Assembly (NCBI GenBank): GCA_963791545.1 | Contig: CAWBSR010000007.1 | Span: forward strand, 1 to 64,000 | Source of the DNA: JALYXV01 sp963791545 | Lineage (GTDB): Bacteria > Actinomycetota > Acidimicrobiia > Acidimicrobiales > Palsa-688 | Direction: 5' to 3' | Length of the DNA stretch: 64,000 bases | Part shown: positions 25,133-33,956 of the stretch, piece by piece | Layout of the letters: each line of letters starts with the position of its first letter | How positions within the stretch are numbered: the stretch's first letter is position 1 | Position numbers and translations under genes: made by a program | Notes under the pieces: generated by a model | Told to the model about the DNA's origin: nothing | Databases searched by the model: none | The model's input: only the letters and a program-made list of their open reading frames with translations

Positions 25133-26382
25133 GCCCGCCGCCGGCCCATCGGGCCACGACGGCCCATCTCCAGGCGGTGTATCCCTTCGTGGCCGAGGGC
25201 GGACTGGGGGAGCGGGGGGTGTACATCGGCAGGGACCTCTTCGGCGGGGACTTCATCTATGACGCCTGGGAGTTGTACGCGGCCGGGGTGTTGACCAATC
25301 CGAACATGGTGGTGCTGGGCCAGATCGGGCGGGGCAAGTCGAGTTTCGTGAAGTCGCTGGTGTGGCGCCAGCAGGTCTTCGGTCGCCAAGCGTGGGTCGT
25401 CGATCCCAAAGGCGAGTACGGACCGTTGGCTCAAGGCTGCGGCGGTAGCTCACTGCGGATCGCACCTGGTGGCGCGGTGCGTCTCAACCCGTTGCAGCCG
25501 CCGCCTGGTCAGCCGTCGCCCACGGCCACGTCCCCGGCATCAGACGTCGTGCGCCATCAGGGGGAGTTGCTGTGCTCCCTGGCTGCGGGGTCGCTGGGCC
25601 GCCCGCTCCTGCCGCAGGAACGCACGGCCGCCGAGTTGGCCATGGCGACAGTAGCTGCCCGAACCGATGAACCGATCTTACCGGCGGTTGTCGACGCCCT
25701 GCTGGTCCCCGACGCCGACGCCGCCCGGTCCGTGCACACCGACGTGGCCGCCCTGGCCGCCGACGGACGCCAGGTGGCGCTGGAGCTGAGACGGTTGGTG
25801 CGCGGCGATCTGGCTGGAATGTTCGACGGGCCCACCAGCGTAGGGATCGACCTTGCTAGCCATCTGGTCGTCATCGACCTGTCCGCCCTCTATGCCTCCC
25901 CCGCTCTGGGCCTGCTGATGACTTGCGCAACCGCATGGCTCCAGGCGGCGCTGCAGAACGACGATGGCGTCCGTCGCCTGGTCGTCATCGACGAATGCTG
26001 GGCGCTACTGGCCAACCTGGCCATTGCCCGGTGGCTGCAGGCCGGGTTCAAGCTGGCTCGTGCCTACGGGACCGCCAATGTGGCTGTCGTCCACCGGCTC
26101 TCCGACCTCCGGGCGGCGGGCGCCGAGGGCTCCGAGCAGCAACGACTGGCCGAGGGCCTGCTGGCCGATTCCGAGACCCGGGTCATCTTCGGCCAGCCGC
26201 CGTCCGAGGTCGAGTCGGCCACCGACCTCCTGGGGCTGACCTCCACTGAGGCCGACCTCCTGCCCCGACTGCCCCGGGGCGTCGCCCTGTGGAAGGTGGG
26301 CCAGCGGGCGTTTCTGGTCGAGCACCGGCTGGGCCGCCACGAGGCGGCGCTGGTCGACACCGACCGCCGGATGAGCTTGTGA
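25129..26382 (+). CDS. VirB4/TraE-like conjugation ATPase (ATP-binding protein)
   Basis: This 417-residue protein starts at GTG 25129, with GGGAGG 8 nt upstream. Walker A is VLGQIGRGKSSFV (about residue 64), followed by WVVDPKGEYGPLA and the Walker B-like RLVVIDECWALL. Near the end are RVIFGQPPSEVESATDLLGL and RAFLVEHRLG. These features match the ATPase core of VirB4-type proteins, which energise type IV secretion. The protein is much shorter than full VirB4 (about 800 residues), lacking the N-terminal half. It overlaps the downstream coupling-protein-like gene by GTGA, so the two form a module. No relaxase or channel genes are adjacent. Confidence 0.8.
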   Translation: MSPPPAHRATTAHLQAVYPFVAEGGLGERGVYIGRDLFGGDFIYDAWELYAAGVLTNPNMVVLGQIGRGKSSFVKSLVWRQQVFGRQAWVVDPKGEYGPLAQGCGGSSLRIAPGGAVRLNPLQPPPGQPSPTATSPASDVVRHQGELLCSLAAGSLGRPLLPQERTAAELAMATVAARTDEPILPAVVDALLVPDADAARSVHTDVAALAADGRQVALELRRLVRGDLAGMFDGPTSVGIDLASHLVVIDLSALYASPALGLLMTCATAWLQAALQNDDGVRRLVVIDECWALLANLAIARWLQAGFKLARAYGTANVAVVHRLSDLRAAGAEGSEQQRLAEGLLADSETRVIFGQPPSEVESATDLLGLTSTEADLLPRLPRGVALWKVGQRAFLVEHRLGRHEAALVDTDRRMSL

Positions 26383-28175
26383 GGAAGCCGCCACCGCCAT
26401 CCTCGGACCGTCTCGTCCTGCTGGGCCTGGGCCTCGTAGTCGGGCTCGGGCTGGTGGTTTGGCTGACGGGGGAAATGGCGGCCTGGTTCTCGGGCGGCCG
26501 GTGGCCTGCCGTCTCACCCGGTGCGGTCGTGACGATCGTCGCGGGGCTGCCGTCCACGCTCGGGAAACCGGCACTGGCGTGGCCGCCCACGGTGCGCAAC
26601 CAACTGCCCACGGCAGCGTGGTGGTTCCTGGTTTCCGGCCCGCTGGCCCTGGCGGCTGCCCTGGGCGTCGGCGCGTCGGCGGTCAGGGCGTCCCGGGCGC
26701 TGGGCCAACGGCTCGGCCCCGCCGATCGTTCCGGTACAAGCTGCGGCAGGCGGCCGGCGCCGGCGGCGTGGCATCTCGGTTCCAGTGATCGAGGGTGGTC
26801 GGTCACCCGGCCACCGGGGCACCAAACGGTCGGCGGTGCCCACTGGGCCCGGAGCCGGGAGTTGAGGTCACTCCGGGTCCGGGGCTCGGGCGACGGCCGG
26901 CTGGTTCTCGGCCGGGCGGGAAGGGCCCTTATCGCCACCGAAGCCCGGCATTCGGTACTCGTTCTCGGTCCCACACAATCCGGCAAGACCACCGCACTGG
27001 CCATCCCGGCATTGCTGGAGTGGGACGGACCGGTGGTGGCCACCTCGGTCAAAGATGACCTGGTCGCCCACACCAGCGCCTACCGGAACTGCCTGGGCCG
27101 GGTCTGGGTGTTCGACCCGACCAGCACGCACCGGGCAGGCCAGTGCGCCCGCTGGTCACCGCTGACCGAGGCGTCAACGTGGAGCGGAGCCCAACGGATG
27201 GCCCAGGCGCTGGTGGGTGCCACTCCGTCCCAGTCCGGTCTGAGCGACGGGGCGTTCTGGTTTGCTGCCTCGGCCAAGCTGCTGGCCCCGCTGCTCCTGG
27301 CGGCGCAGCGGGGCGGGCGCCCGATGGCCGAGGTCGTGCGGTGGACCAACCTGCAGGAGACCGAGGAGGTCCGGCTCCTCCTCGAACTGGCGGGCGAAAC
27401 CGACGCCATCGGGGCTCTCGTCGCCGGAATGTCCCGGGACGAGCGGATCCGAAGCTCGATCTACACCACCTTGGAGACCGTGCTGGCGCCCTATGAAGAC
27501 CCGGTGGTGGCGGCGTCGGCGGAAGGTCCCGACATCGATCCCGCCTCGCTGCTCCAGGGCCGCAACACCTTGTATCTCTGCGGCCCGACCCATGAGCAGT
27601 CGCGGGTCCAGGGGGTGTTCAGCGCCCTGGTGGGCGCCGTCGTGCAGGCCGCGGTCGACCGCTATGAGCGGCTCGGCCCGCTCGATCCACCGCTGCTGAT
27701 CGTGCTCGACGAGGCCGCCAACATCGCGCCCCTCCAAGACCTCGACCACTTGGCGTCGACCGGGGCCGGTATGGGCATCCAGCTGGTCACCGTGTGCCAA
27801 GACCTGGCCCAGCTGTCGGCCCGGTACGGGGCCGAGCGGGCCCGGTCCATCGCCAACAACCACCGGGCCAAGGTGGCGCTGTCGGGGATCGCCGATGTCG
27901 GGACCCTGGACACGGTGAGCGCGCTGGCCGGCGAGCAAGCCGTCCGGGAGCAGACCATCACGACCGATCGCAAGGACGGGCGAAGTTCCACCTCATCGTC
28001 GATCGCCTATCGCCGGCTGGCACCAGCCGACGAACTGCGACGCATCCCGCCGGGACGCGGCGTATTGATTTACGGCCACCTTCCGCCGGCCCGCCTGACC
28101 CTGCGGCCCTGGTACCGCGACCCGGGACTGCGGCGGCGGGTCACGGCAGCCGGGCCCAGCAAAGGATTCGCTTGA
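26379..28175 (+). CDS. VirD4/TraG-like type IV coupling protein
   Basis: This 598-residue protein has two N-terminal membrane segments (LVLLGLGLVVGLGLVVWLTG; WWFLVSGPLALAAALGVGAS). A cytosolic RecA-like ATPase follows: Walker A VLGPTQSGKTTALAIPALLE, Walker B PLLIVLDEAANIAPLQDLD, and LVTVCQDLAQLSARYG as in TraG/VirD4 and TraD. Coupling proteins bring DNA substrates to the type IV channel. The start GTG 26379 overlaps the preceding stop in GTGA. The 3' end overlaps the convergent methyltransferase gene by 35 bp. With the VirB4-like partner it forms a minimal pair; whether it transfers DNA or protein is unknown. Confidence 0.85.
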   Translation: MRKPPPPSSDRLVLLGLGLVVGLGLVVWLTGEMAAWFSGGRWPAVSPGAVVTIVAGLPSTLGKPALAWPPTVRNQLPTAAWWFLVSGPLALAAALGVGASAVRASRALGQRLGPADRSGTSCGRRPAPAAWHLGSSDRGWSVTRPPGHQTVGGAHWARSRELRSLRVRGSGDGRLVLGRAGRALIATEARHSVLVLGPTQSGKTTALAIPALLEWDGPVVATSVKDDLVAHTSAYRNCLGRVWVFDPTSTHRAGQCARWSPLTEASTWSGAQRMAQALVGATPSQSGLSDGAFWFAASAKLLAPLLLAAQRGGRPMAEVVRWTNLQETEEVRLLLELAGETDAIGALVAGMSRDERIRSSIYTTLETVLAPYEDPVVAASAEGPDIDPASLLQGRNTLYLCGPTHEQSRVQGVFSALVGAVVQAAVDRYERLGPLDPPLLIVLDEAANIAPLQDLDHLASTGAGMGIQLVTVCQDLAQLSARYGAERARSIANNHRAKVALSGIADVGTLDTVSALAGEQAVREQTITTDRKDGRSSTSSSIAYRRLAPADELRRIPPGRGVLIYGHLPPARLTLRPWYRDPGLRRRVTAAGPSKGFA

Positions 28176-28935
28176 AGGGGTAGAAGTACGGGCGCTCAAC
28201 GCCAAGCATTTCCCCTAACCGGGCTTGGTAGCGCGCCACGAAGGCCTGGTAGGCCGCCGGGTCCAGACGCTCCCGGTAGGGGGTGAGGAGCGTGCCCTTC
28301 ACCCACTCCACGACACTCGCCGTCGATTCCAGGAGATGGCCGTACACCTGCAAACGGACGGACTGCTCGGCGAAGCCCAAGCGGTGCAGGGCGACGGCAT
28401 AGTCCTCGGGTGCCAGGACGGCGGCGGCGCCGGAGTCAGGCCACGTCGCCAGGATCTGCGCGAACGGGGATTCTTCCGCCACCAGCCGGGCCACGGTGTG
28501 CGAGGGGTGGTCGAAGTTGGACGGGACTTGGAAGGCCAGTTGACCTCCCGGTCGCAACGCCGCCGTCAGTCGCCGTAGCAACCCGTGCTGGTCGTCGACC
28601 CAATGCAGGGAGGCGTTGGCCGCGATCACGTCGAAGGACCCGTCGGACCCATCAGGGTTCGGGAACGCCTCGATATCGCCCTGGACGAAATGAACGCCAT
28701 CACCCCGCCAGCGGTCGCTGCCGGCGAGCATCGACGCTGACCGGTCGAGGCCGATGGTCTCGACTGCCCGCACCCGCTGGTGCAATAGCGCGGTCAGTTC
28801 GCCGGTGCCACATCCCAGATCGACGACCCGTCCCCGAGGAACGGGGTCCACGAGGGCCAGGAGATCGTAGAAGGGCTGGCGCCGCTGGTCCGTGAAGCGG
28901 TTGTATTGGACGGGGTCCCATCCATCGCTCGCCAT
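28141..28935 (-). CDS. tam: Trans-aconitate 2-methyltransferase-like SAM methyltransferase
   Basis: This 264-residue protein has the Tam-type opening WDPVQYNRFTDQRRQPFYDL and motif I VVDLGCGTGELTALL. It continues with QGDIEAFPN, FDVIAANASLHWVDDQHGLL and FKRILCWARLP near the end, as in Tam proteins. The reaction would be SAM-dependent methyl esterification of trans-aconitate, detoxifying this aconitase inhibitor. Length and motifs fit the family. It is transcribed convergently with the coupling-protein gene, overlapping its 3' end by 35 bp. Confidence 0.85.
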   Translation of the reverse strand: MASDGWDPVQYNRFTDQRRQPFYDLLALVDPVPRGRVVDLGCGTGELTALLHQRVRAVETIGLDRSASMLAGSDRWRGDGVHFVQGDIEAFPNPDGSDGSFDVIAANASLHWVDDQHGLLRRLTAALRPGGQLAFQVPSNFDHPSHTVARLVAEESPFAQILATWPDSGAAAVLAPEDYAVALHRLGFAEQSVRLQVYGHLLESTASVVEWVKGTLLTPYRERLDPAAYQAFVARYQARLGEMLGVERPYFYPFKRILCWARLP

Positions 28936-29107
28936 CGGGCACCTTTTCTCCGGGAACTCCGGACCGCGAACCAGAACGTGTCACAGTCCTACCAAATTCA
29001 CCACCGGGAACTCGGTGTGCTAAGAACGGAGGGGATCGGTCGGATGAATATCGATCCGTTACCCCGGACCCCGGTGACTCACGACGCCGAAGCAACCGGG
29101 AGATCGA

Positions 29108-29704
29108 TTGACCACTGTCTCGCCCCCCGCCAGTCTCCGGGGCATTTCCTGTGATCCGTCCTCGGATCGCCACCTGGTCGAGGCGGTGATAGGGGGCGAC
29201 CATGCCGCGTTGGCAGCCATCTGCGCCCGGTACCGGGCCCCGGTCCAGGCGTGCGTCCGCCGGATCGTGCCCGCGGCGCCGGTGGAGGAGATAGCCCAGG
29301 AGGTCTTTGCTCGCTTCTGGGTGACGGCGACCCATTTCGACCCTCAGCGGGGGTCGCTGGCCGCCTATTTCTATGTCGCTGCCCGGGGCAAGGCGATTGA
29401 CTGGGCCCGGTCAGAGGCCCATCGTCGCCGGCGTGAGGACGACTATGTGCTCCTCGCCGACGACCACCGTGGCCGCCACCACCCCGACGCCATGGAGATC
29501 CGGGCCGCGGTTGAAATGCTCCCCCGCAATGAGCTCCGGGCAGTGTGGCTCACCTACTACATGGGCTACAGCTACAGCCAGGCCGCCATCATCCTCGACG
29601 TGCCCGAAGGTACCGCCAAGTCGCACATCAAGAACGCACTGCGCCGGCTCCATGGGGCTCTCGATGACGAAACCGAGGTGCCGAGAATCGCGGTGTCGGC
29701 CTAA
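29108..29704 (+). CDS. ECF-type RNA polymerase sigma factor
   Basis: This 198-residue protein has sigma region 2 (ICARYRAPVQACVRRIVPAA, then EIAQEVFARFWVTATHFDPQ, RGSLAAYFYVAARGKAIDWA) and region 4 (LPRNELRAVWLTYYMGYSYS, then QAAIILDVPEGTAKSHIKNA), resembling SigK/ECF19-type factors. TTG 29108 is preceded by GGGAG at 6 nt. No anti-sigma gene is adjacent. Its stop codon overlaps the convergent gene's stop in the sequence CTAA at 29701-29704. Confidence 0.9.
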   Translation: MTTVSPPASLRGISCDPSSDRHLVEAVIGGDHAALAAICARYRAPVQACVRRIVPAAPVEEIAQEVFARFWVTATHFDPQRGSLAAYFYVAARGKAIDWARSEAHRRRREDDYVLLADDHRGRHHPDAMEIRAAVEMLPRNELRAVWLTYYMGYSYSQAAIILDVPEGTAKSHIKNALRRLHGALDDETEVPRIAVSA

Positions 29705-30291
29705 ACGGACCGCCACGACTCGGCGCCGCGAGCCTCTGAGCCCTGATCCACGGACCGGGGGAACTCACCGGCGACTGCCACCTCGGTCGGGCGGGCGCCG
29801 TTGGATCCCGGCTCCGACCGCCACGACTCGGCGCCGCGGGTCTCGGGCTGGCTGACCGACCGGGCGGGGGTCGCCGGTGCCGCTGCCCGCGCGACAAACA
29901 CCCGGTCATCGACCGCCGGCACTCTGGCCTGGGGCCCGTACTGATAGTTCGTGATGAGGCTGACGCCGAGGACGGCAACGCCGGCGCCGATGTAGAGGAT
30001 CGTCAGGCCCCCGTCGCTGCTGGCGAAACCCAGGGCGAAGGGGGACGCCACCAGCAACGCCGCGGCCAGATAATCGCCGGCCGAATGGACCTTGAACGGC
30101 AGGACTTTGATGACACCCAGCGGATAGCGGGTCAGCAGGCTCACGACGAGAACCACGGCGCCGATGACGACACCGGCGCCCACCGCCTTGGTTGTGCCTC
30201 CCACCACGAGGGCCACCCCGATCAAGGTGATGGCGACGGCATAATCGGCGATGGCGTGCAGCCAAGCCGGAAGAAGTCGCACCAGCGACAT
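29701..30291 (-). CDS. SPW-repeat-like four-helix membrane protein with duplicated C-terminal tail motif
   Basis: This 196-residue protein has four hydrophobic segments (about residues 10-110): DYAVAITLIGVALVVGG, GAGVVIGAVVLVVSLL, DYLAAALLVASPFALGF and LTILYIGAGVAVLGVSLIT. The two HAIADY/HSAGDY-type openings suggest an internal duplication, as in SPW-repeat membrane proteins. The cytoplasmic tail contains RGAESWRS twice, 36 residues apart, encoded by a 23-bp exact DNA repeat, so the tail has recently expanded. ATG 30291 follows GGAGCAAAGGA. No function is assigned. Confidence 0.75.
   Translation of the reverse strand: MSLVRLLPAWLHAIADYAVAITLIGVALVVGGTTKAVGAGVVIGAVVLVVSLLTRYPLGVIKVLPFKVHSAGDYLAAALLVASPFALGFASSDGGLTILYIGAGVAVLGVSLITNYQYGPQARVPAVDDRVFVARAAAPATPARSVSQPETRGAESWRSEPGSNGARPTEVAVAGEFPRSVDQGSEARGAESWRSV
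29708..29838. repeat. 23-bp direct repeat inside the membrane protein tail
   Basis: GACCGCCACGACTCGGCGCC plus GCG occurs at 29708-29730 and exactly again at 29816-29838. It encodes the repeated RGAESWRS motif on the minus strand. Confidence 0.8.
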
Positions 30292-30357
30292 GTCCTTTGC
30301 TCCTTTTGCGTGCGGTTGTCAGGAGGTGTTCGGCGCCGGCCGGCCGCGGGATGTCAG

Positions 30358-30386
30358 CTGGCCCCTGCAATCAGCGGAGGGGCCAG
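30358..30386 (-). terminator. Hairpin downstream of the AI-2E-type transporter gene
   Basis: CTGGCCCCT/AGGGGCCAG forms a perfect 9-bp stem with an 11-nt loop, 27 bp after the transporter stop and before the next minus-strand start. There is no T-run. A GC-rich terminator is plausible. Confidence 0.5.
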
Positions 30387-30412
30387 CACGAGCGGGCCGC
30401 CTTTTGGCCCCG

Positions 30413-31786
30413 CTAGGAGAGCGGGGTATGGTCGGGTCCGACCGACGGGGTGGTCTTCAACCGGCCCCGGCGCTCGTCCCAGATATCCCGGGCCACGACA
30501 TGGATGGTCCCCGCGGCCGGAATGGCCAGCAGCGCCCCGATGAAGCCGGCCAGCTCGGCTCCGGCAAGCACCGAAAGCAGCACCCAGAGCGGGTTCAGCC
30601 GGACGGTGCGGCTCATGATCAGCGGATTCAGGAGATGGTTCTCCAACTGCTGGTACACCAGGAACACGATCAGCATGACGATCCCCGCGGTCGGGGAGTG
30701 CAGGAAGGCGAAGGCGACCGTGGGGACGCCAGCCAGTAACCCGCCCACCAGTGGCAGGAGGTCGACCATGGCAACCCATACCCCGAACACGATGGCGAAG
30801 GGGACCCCGAGGAGGGTCAGGGAGATTGCACATACGATCCCCGCGATCACCGACGTGGCGAAGTTGCCGATTACGTAACCGGTCACCGACTTGGCGATGT
30901 CGTCGAGGATCTGTCGGACCCGTCCTGCCTGCCGGGGGGAGAGGACCCGCAGCAGGCCCCGAACCAGTGAGGGACCTTCGAGCAGGATCAAGAAGGTCAT
31001 GATGAGCAGGAGCACCAGGCCCCCAAGCCCCGATAGGACGGTGCGGGCGGCACTCAAGGCCGGCCCGCCCAGGTGACTCAGATAGTTGCGGATCTTGGGG
31101 ATATAGGTGGCGGCGTCTTTTTGGAGGTGGTAGCGGGCGACGATGCTGCCGATTCGGCCTTTGCCCGATTGCACCCGAGCCAGTGTTCCCGGTAGGTCGT
31201 TGGCGAAATGGATGGCCTGCTGGTACAGCGGATGAATGAAGAGGTACCCCAGGCCGCCGAAGGCGGCCATCCCCAGGAAGAACACGATGGTCGTGGCCAG
31301 ACTGCGGCGGAACTTGAGCCGCACCAGGACGCTGACGGCGGGGCTGAGCACCACGGCGAGGAACGTGGCGATGATAAGAAGCTCGATGACGGTCTTGAGG
31401 GCCAGGATCAACTCAATGGCGGCGGCCGCCCCCAGCACCACCCCGATCGCGCTCCAGATAATGAGCCACGGGATTTCCTCCCGGCGACGAGCGCCCGGGT
31501 TGGGCGGCAGCGGGTCGGGGACGGAGCGGGAAGCGACCGGCGCCCCTAGGGCATTTGCCGAGAGGGCGACGACCGACGCCCCGGCGTCGCTGGCGCCGTC
31601 TGGCGCCGGGCTGTCGGCGGCGGTAACTGCTAGTCCGCCATCAGCGGCGCCGGCCGGCGCCGAGGCCAGCGCAGGGGGGGTCGGCGACTTCTCGGACACG
31701 CCCCCGTCAGAGTCGAGGCCCGGCTCCCCGGGCGCGGCCGGGTTGGGGCTGTCAACCGACCCCTGTGCCACCTGGTCCCCGTCCAA
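30413..31786 (-). CDS. AI-2E family transporter (PerM-like)
   Basis: This 457-residue protein has an N-terminal, low-complexity Ala/Pro/Asp-rich cytosolic tail of about 105 residues. The typical eight-helix AI-2E/PerM membrane domain follows: LLIIATFLAVVLSPAVSVLV, LVLLLIMTFLILLEGPSLV, then LTLLGVPFAIVFGVWVAMVD, LLPLVGGLLAGVP and YQQLENHLLNPLIMSRTVRL, which is the family signature. Family members export signalling molecules or act in Na+/H+ exchange. The substrate is unknown. TTG 31786 with GAGGAG 7 nt upstream is the likely start. The gene is divergent from murT. Confidence 0.88.
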   Translation of the reverse strand: MDGDQVAQGSVDSPNPAAPGEPGLDSDGGVSEKSPTPPALASAPAGAADGGLAVTAADSPAPDGASDAGASVVALSANALGAPVASRSVPDPLPPNPGARRREEIPWLIIWSAIGVVLGAAAAIELILALKTVIELLIIATFLAVVLSPAVSVLVRLKFRRSLATTIVFFLGMAAFGGLGYLFIHPLYQQAIHFANDLPGTLARVQSGKGRIGSIVARYHLQKDAATYIPKIRNYLSHLGGPALSAARTVLSGLGGLVLLLIMTFLILLEGPSLVRGLLRVLSPRQAGRVRQILDDIAKSVTGYVIGNFATSVIAGIVCAISLTLLGVPFAIVFGVWVAMVDLLPLVGGLLAGVPTVAFAFLHSPTAGIVMLIVFLVYQQLENHLLNPLIMSRTVRLNPLWVLLSVLAGAELAGFIGALLAIPAAGTIHVVARDIWDERRGRLKTTPSVGPDHTPLS

Positions 31787-31873
31787 ACGTTGTCTCCTCG
31801 GCTCCCCGACAGCTTGCCAGTCCTGGGGCCCCGATTGTCGGTTCGCCTGAGTCGGCTAGCTTCGGCCGTCGCC

Positions 31874-33169
31874 GTGGTCAACAGCGTGGACAGGACAACC
31901 GGCGGGCAAGGCCTGCCGGCCCGCACCCGGCTGGCGGTCGCCGTGGGCGGCGCCGTCGGGGCATTGTCGCGGCGGCTCGGCCGGGGGACGGGTTCGGTTA
32001 TCGGCGGGCGGGCCATCCTGGCCATCGACAGCGACGCCCTGCGGCGGCTGTCGCGGGGGCGCCGGGTGGCGGTGGTCAGCGGCACCAACGGCAAGACGAC
32101 CACGACCAGCCTCCTCAGCGCCGCCCTCAAAACCGCGGGCCCGGTCGTATCCAACGTCCTCGGCGCCAACCTTCCGCCCGGCCTGACCGCCGCCCTGGCG
32201 GCGACGCCCGGGCGACCCCGGCAGGCTGCCCTGGAGGTCGACGAAGCCTGGCTCCCCCAGGTGGTAGCGGCCACCGATCCCGTGGTGGTGCTGCTCCTCA
32301 ACCTGAGCCGCGACCAACTGGACCGAAACAACGAGGTCCGGCGGCTGGCGGCGTCGTGGCGGACGCTTCTCACCGAGCGGACCGCGCGGGGTATGGCACC
32401 GCATGTGGTCGCCAATGCTGACGACCCCCTGGTGGCGTGGGCCGCCCAAGGGACCGAGTCGGTCACATGGGTCGGGGCGGGCCAGCGGTGGACGGCCGAC
32501 GCCGCGGGCTGCCCCAGCTGTGGCGGCCGGATCCGTTTCGCCGGCGAGCCCGGTGGGGGGTGGGCCTGCGGGGAATGCCGGCTGTGCCGGCCCAGCCTCG
32601 ACCTGTGGATCGAGGGTGACGATGTCGTCTCAAGAGACGGTCGGCGCGTCGCCGTCCGTCTGCAACTGCCGGGGCGGGTCAACCGGGCCAACGCCGCCAT
32701 GGCTGTGGCGGCGGCGACTCGCTTCGGTGTCGACTCCGACCGTGCCGCAGCTGCCATGGCGGCAACCACCGAAGTGGCGGGCCGCTACCGGACGGTGACC
32801 GTGGGGGGCGTCGAAGCGCGCCTGCTGCTGGCCAAGAACCCGGCCGGGTGGCTGGAAGTGTTCGACCTGCTGTCCCCGGTCCCGACGCCGGTCGTCGTCG
32901 CCATCAATGCCCAGATCGCCGACGGCAAGGATCCCTCGTGGCTCTGGGACGTTCCCTTCGAGCGTCTCGGGGGCCGGCTCGTGGTGGCCACGGGCGAGCG
33001 CAGCGCCGACCTAGGGGTCCGGCTCCACTATGCCGACGTCGAGCATCGCCGCCAGCCCGATCTGCTGCAGGCGATAGTGGAAGCGGGCGCCACCCGGCCC
33101 CAGGTGGACGTGGTCGCCAATTACACCTCTTTCCAGGCCATCAACCGGCGACTGGCTGATGGCGCCTGA
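31874..33169 (+). CDS. murT: Lipid II isoglutaminyl synthase, glutamate-activating subunit
   Basis: This Mur-ligase-family protein of about 431 residues has the P-loop VVSGTNGKTTTTSLL, the LNLSRDQLDRNNEV and VVANADDPLVAW segments, and a zinc-ribbon insertion (GCPSCGGRIRF, then WACGECRLC) that is characteristic of MurT. The C-terminal DUF1727 domain (RTVTVGGVEARLLLAKNPAG, VVVAINAQIADGKDPSWLWD) is also present. With GatD it amidates D-Glu of lipid II to D-isoglutamine. The frame opens at TTG 31790, but this leaves 3 bp to the divergent start. GTG 31874 (or 31886), 11 nt after TAGCTT, is a better start. It overlaps gatD by 11 bp. Confidence 0.92.
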   Translation: MVNSVDRTTGGQGLPARTRLAVAVGGAVGALSRRLGRGTGSVIGGRAILAIDSDALRRLSRGRRVAVVSGTNGKTTTTSLLSAALKTAGPVVSNVLGANLPPGLTAALAATPGRPRQAALEVDEAWLPQVVAATDPVVVLLLNLSRDQLDRNNEVRRLAASWRTLLTERTARGMAPHVVANADDPLVAWAAQGTESVTWVGAGQRWTADAAGCPSCGGRIRFAGEPGGGWACGECRLCRPSLDLWIEGDDVVSRDGRRVAVRLQLPGRVNRANAAMAVAAATRFGVDSDRAAAAMAATTEVAGRYRTVTVGGVEARLLLAKNPAGWLEVFDLLSPVPTPVVVAINAQIADGKDPSWLWDVPFERLGGRLVVATGERSADLGVRLHYADVEHRRQPDLLQAIVEAGATRPQVDVVANYTSFQAINRRLADGA

Positions 33170-33956
33170 CCGTTCCGGGGCCTCCGCGCTGCGGGTGGCG
33201 CTCGTCTTCCCCGATCTGCTCGGCACCTATGGCGACTCCGGGAACGCGGTCATCCTGGCCCAGCGCCTGCGCTGGCGGGACCGAACCGCGGAGATCGTGG
33301 AGATCAACGCAGGAGGTACCGTCCCCGATTCCTGCGACCTCTATGTGATCGGCGGCGGCGAGGACCAGCCGCAATCGCTGGCCGCCCGGGACCTCAACGT
33401 GCAGCGGTCGTTGCACCGGGCAGTGCAACGAGGCGCCACTGTGCTGGCGGTCTGTGCCGGTTTGCAGATCCTCGGAACCAAGTTCGTAGGTCCCGACGGC
33501 GTCGAACAGCCGGGATTGGGCCTCCTCGACTGTGTCACCGTCCGCGGCCGGGGCCCCCGGGCGGTGGGCGAACTGGTGGTCGAACCGGACCCGGAGACCG
33601 GATTGCCCACCATGACCGGCTACGAGAACCACGGCGGGGTGACCATCCTCGGCCCATCCGCCCGGGCGCTGGGCCGGGTCAGAAGCGGTGTCGGCAACGG
33701 ACCCGGCGGAGCCGACGACCCTGCCGCCCCGATGGCCGACGGCGCCATCAATGGACGGGTGTTCGGGACCTACATGCACGGCCCGGTGCTGGCCCGCAAT
33801 CCCGCCCTGGCCGATCACCTGCTGAGTCTGGTCACGGGGCCCCTTTCGCCGCTCGACGATCGGGAGAGCGAGGCCCTGCGGGAGGAACGGCTGCGGGCCG
33901 CCCCCGCCGAGGCGTCGGGCCGGCAACACCCCTGGCGCCGGCGTCGACGGCAATGA
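33159..33956 (+). CDS. gatD: Lipid II isoglutaminyl synthase, glutamine amidotransferase subunit
   Basis: This 265-residue class I-like glutaminase begins LRVALVFPDLLGTYGDSGNA, with YVIGGGEDQPQ, the nucleophile C99 in VLAVCAGLQILG and H207 in GTYMHGPVLARNP, as in GatD. It produces ammonia for MurT. The start overlaps murT by 11 bp and the stop overlaps pncB by 4 bp (ATGA), so all three are translationally coupled. The tail is Arg-rich (HPWRRRRRQ). Confidence 0.92.
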   Translation: MAPDRSGASALRVALVFPDLLGTYGDSGNAVILAQRLRWRDRTAEIVEINAGGTVPDSCDLYVIGGGEDQPQSLAARDLNVQRSLHRAVQRGATVLAVCAGLQILGTKFVGPDGVEQPGLGLLDCVTVRGRGPRAVGELVVEPDPETGLPTMTGYENHGGVTILGPSARALGRVRSGVGNGPGGADDPAAPMADGAINGRVFGTYMHGPVLARNPALADHLLSLVTGPLSPLDDRESEALREERLRAAPAEASGRQHPWRRRRRQ

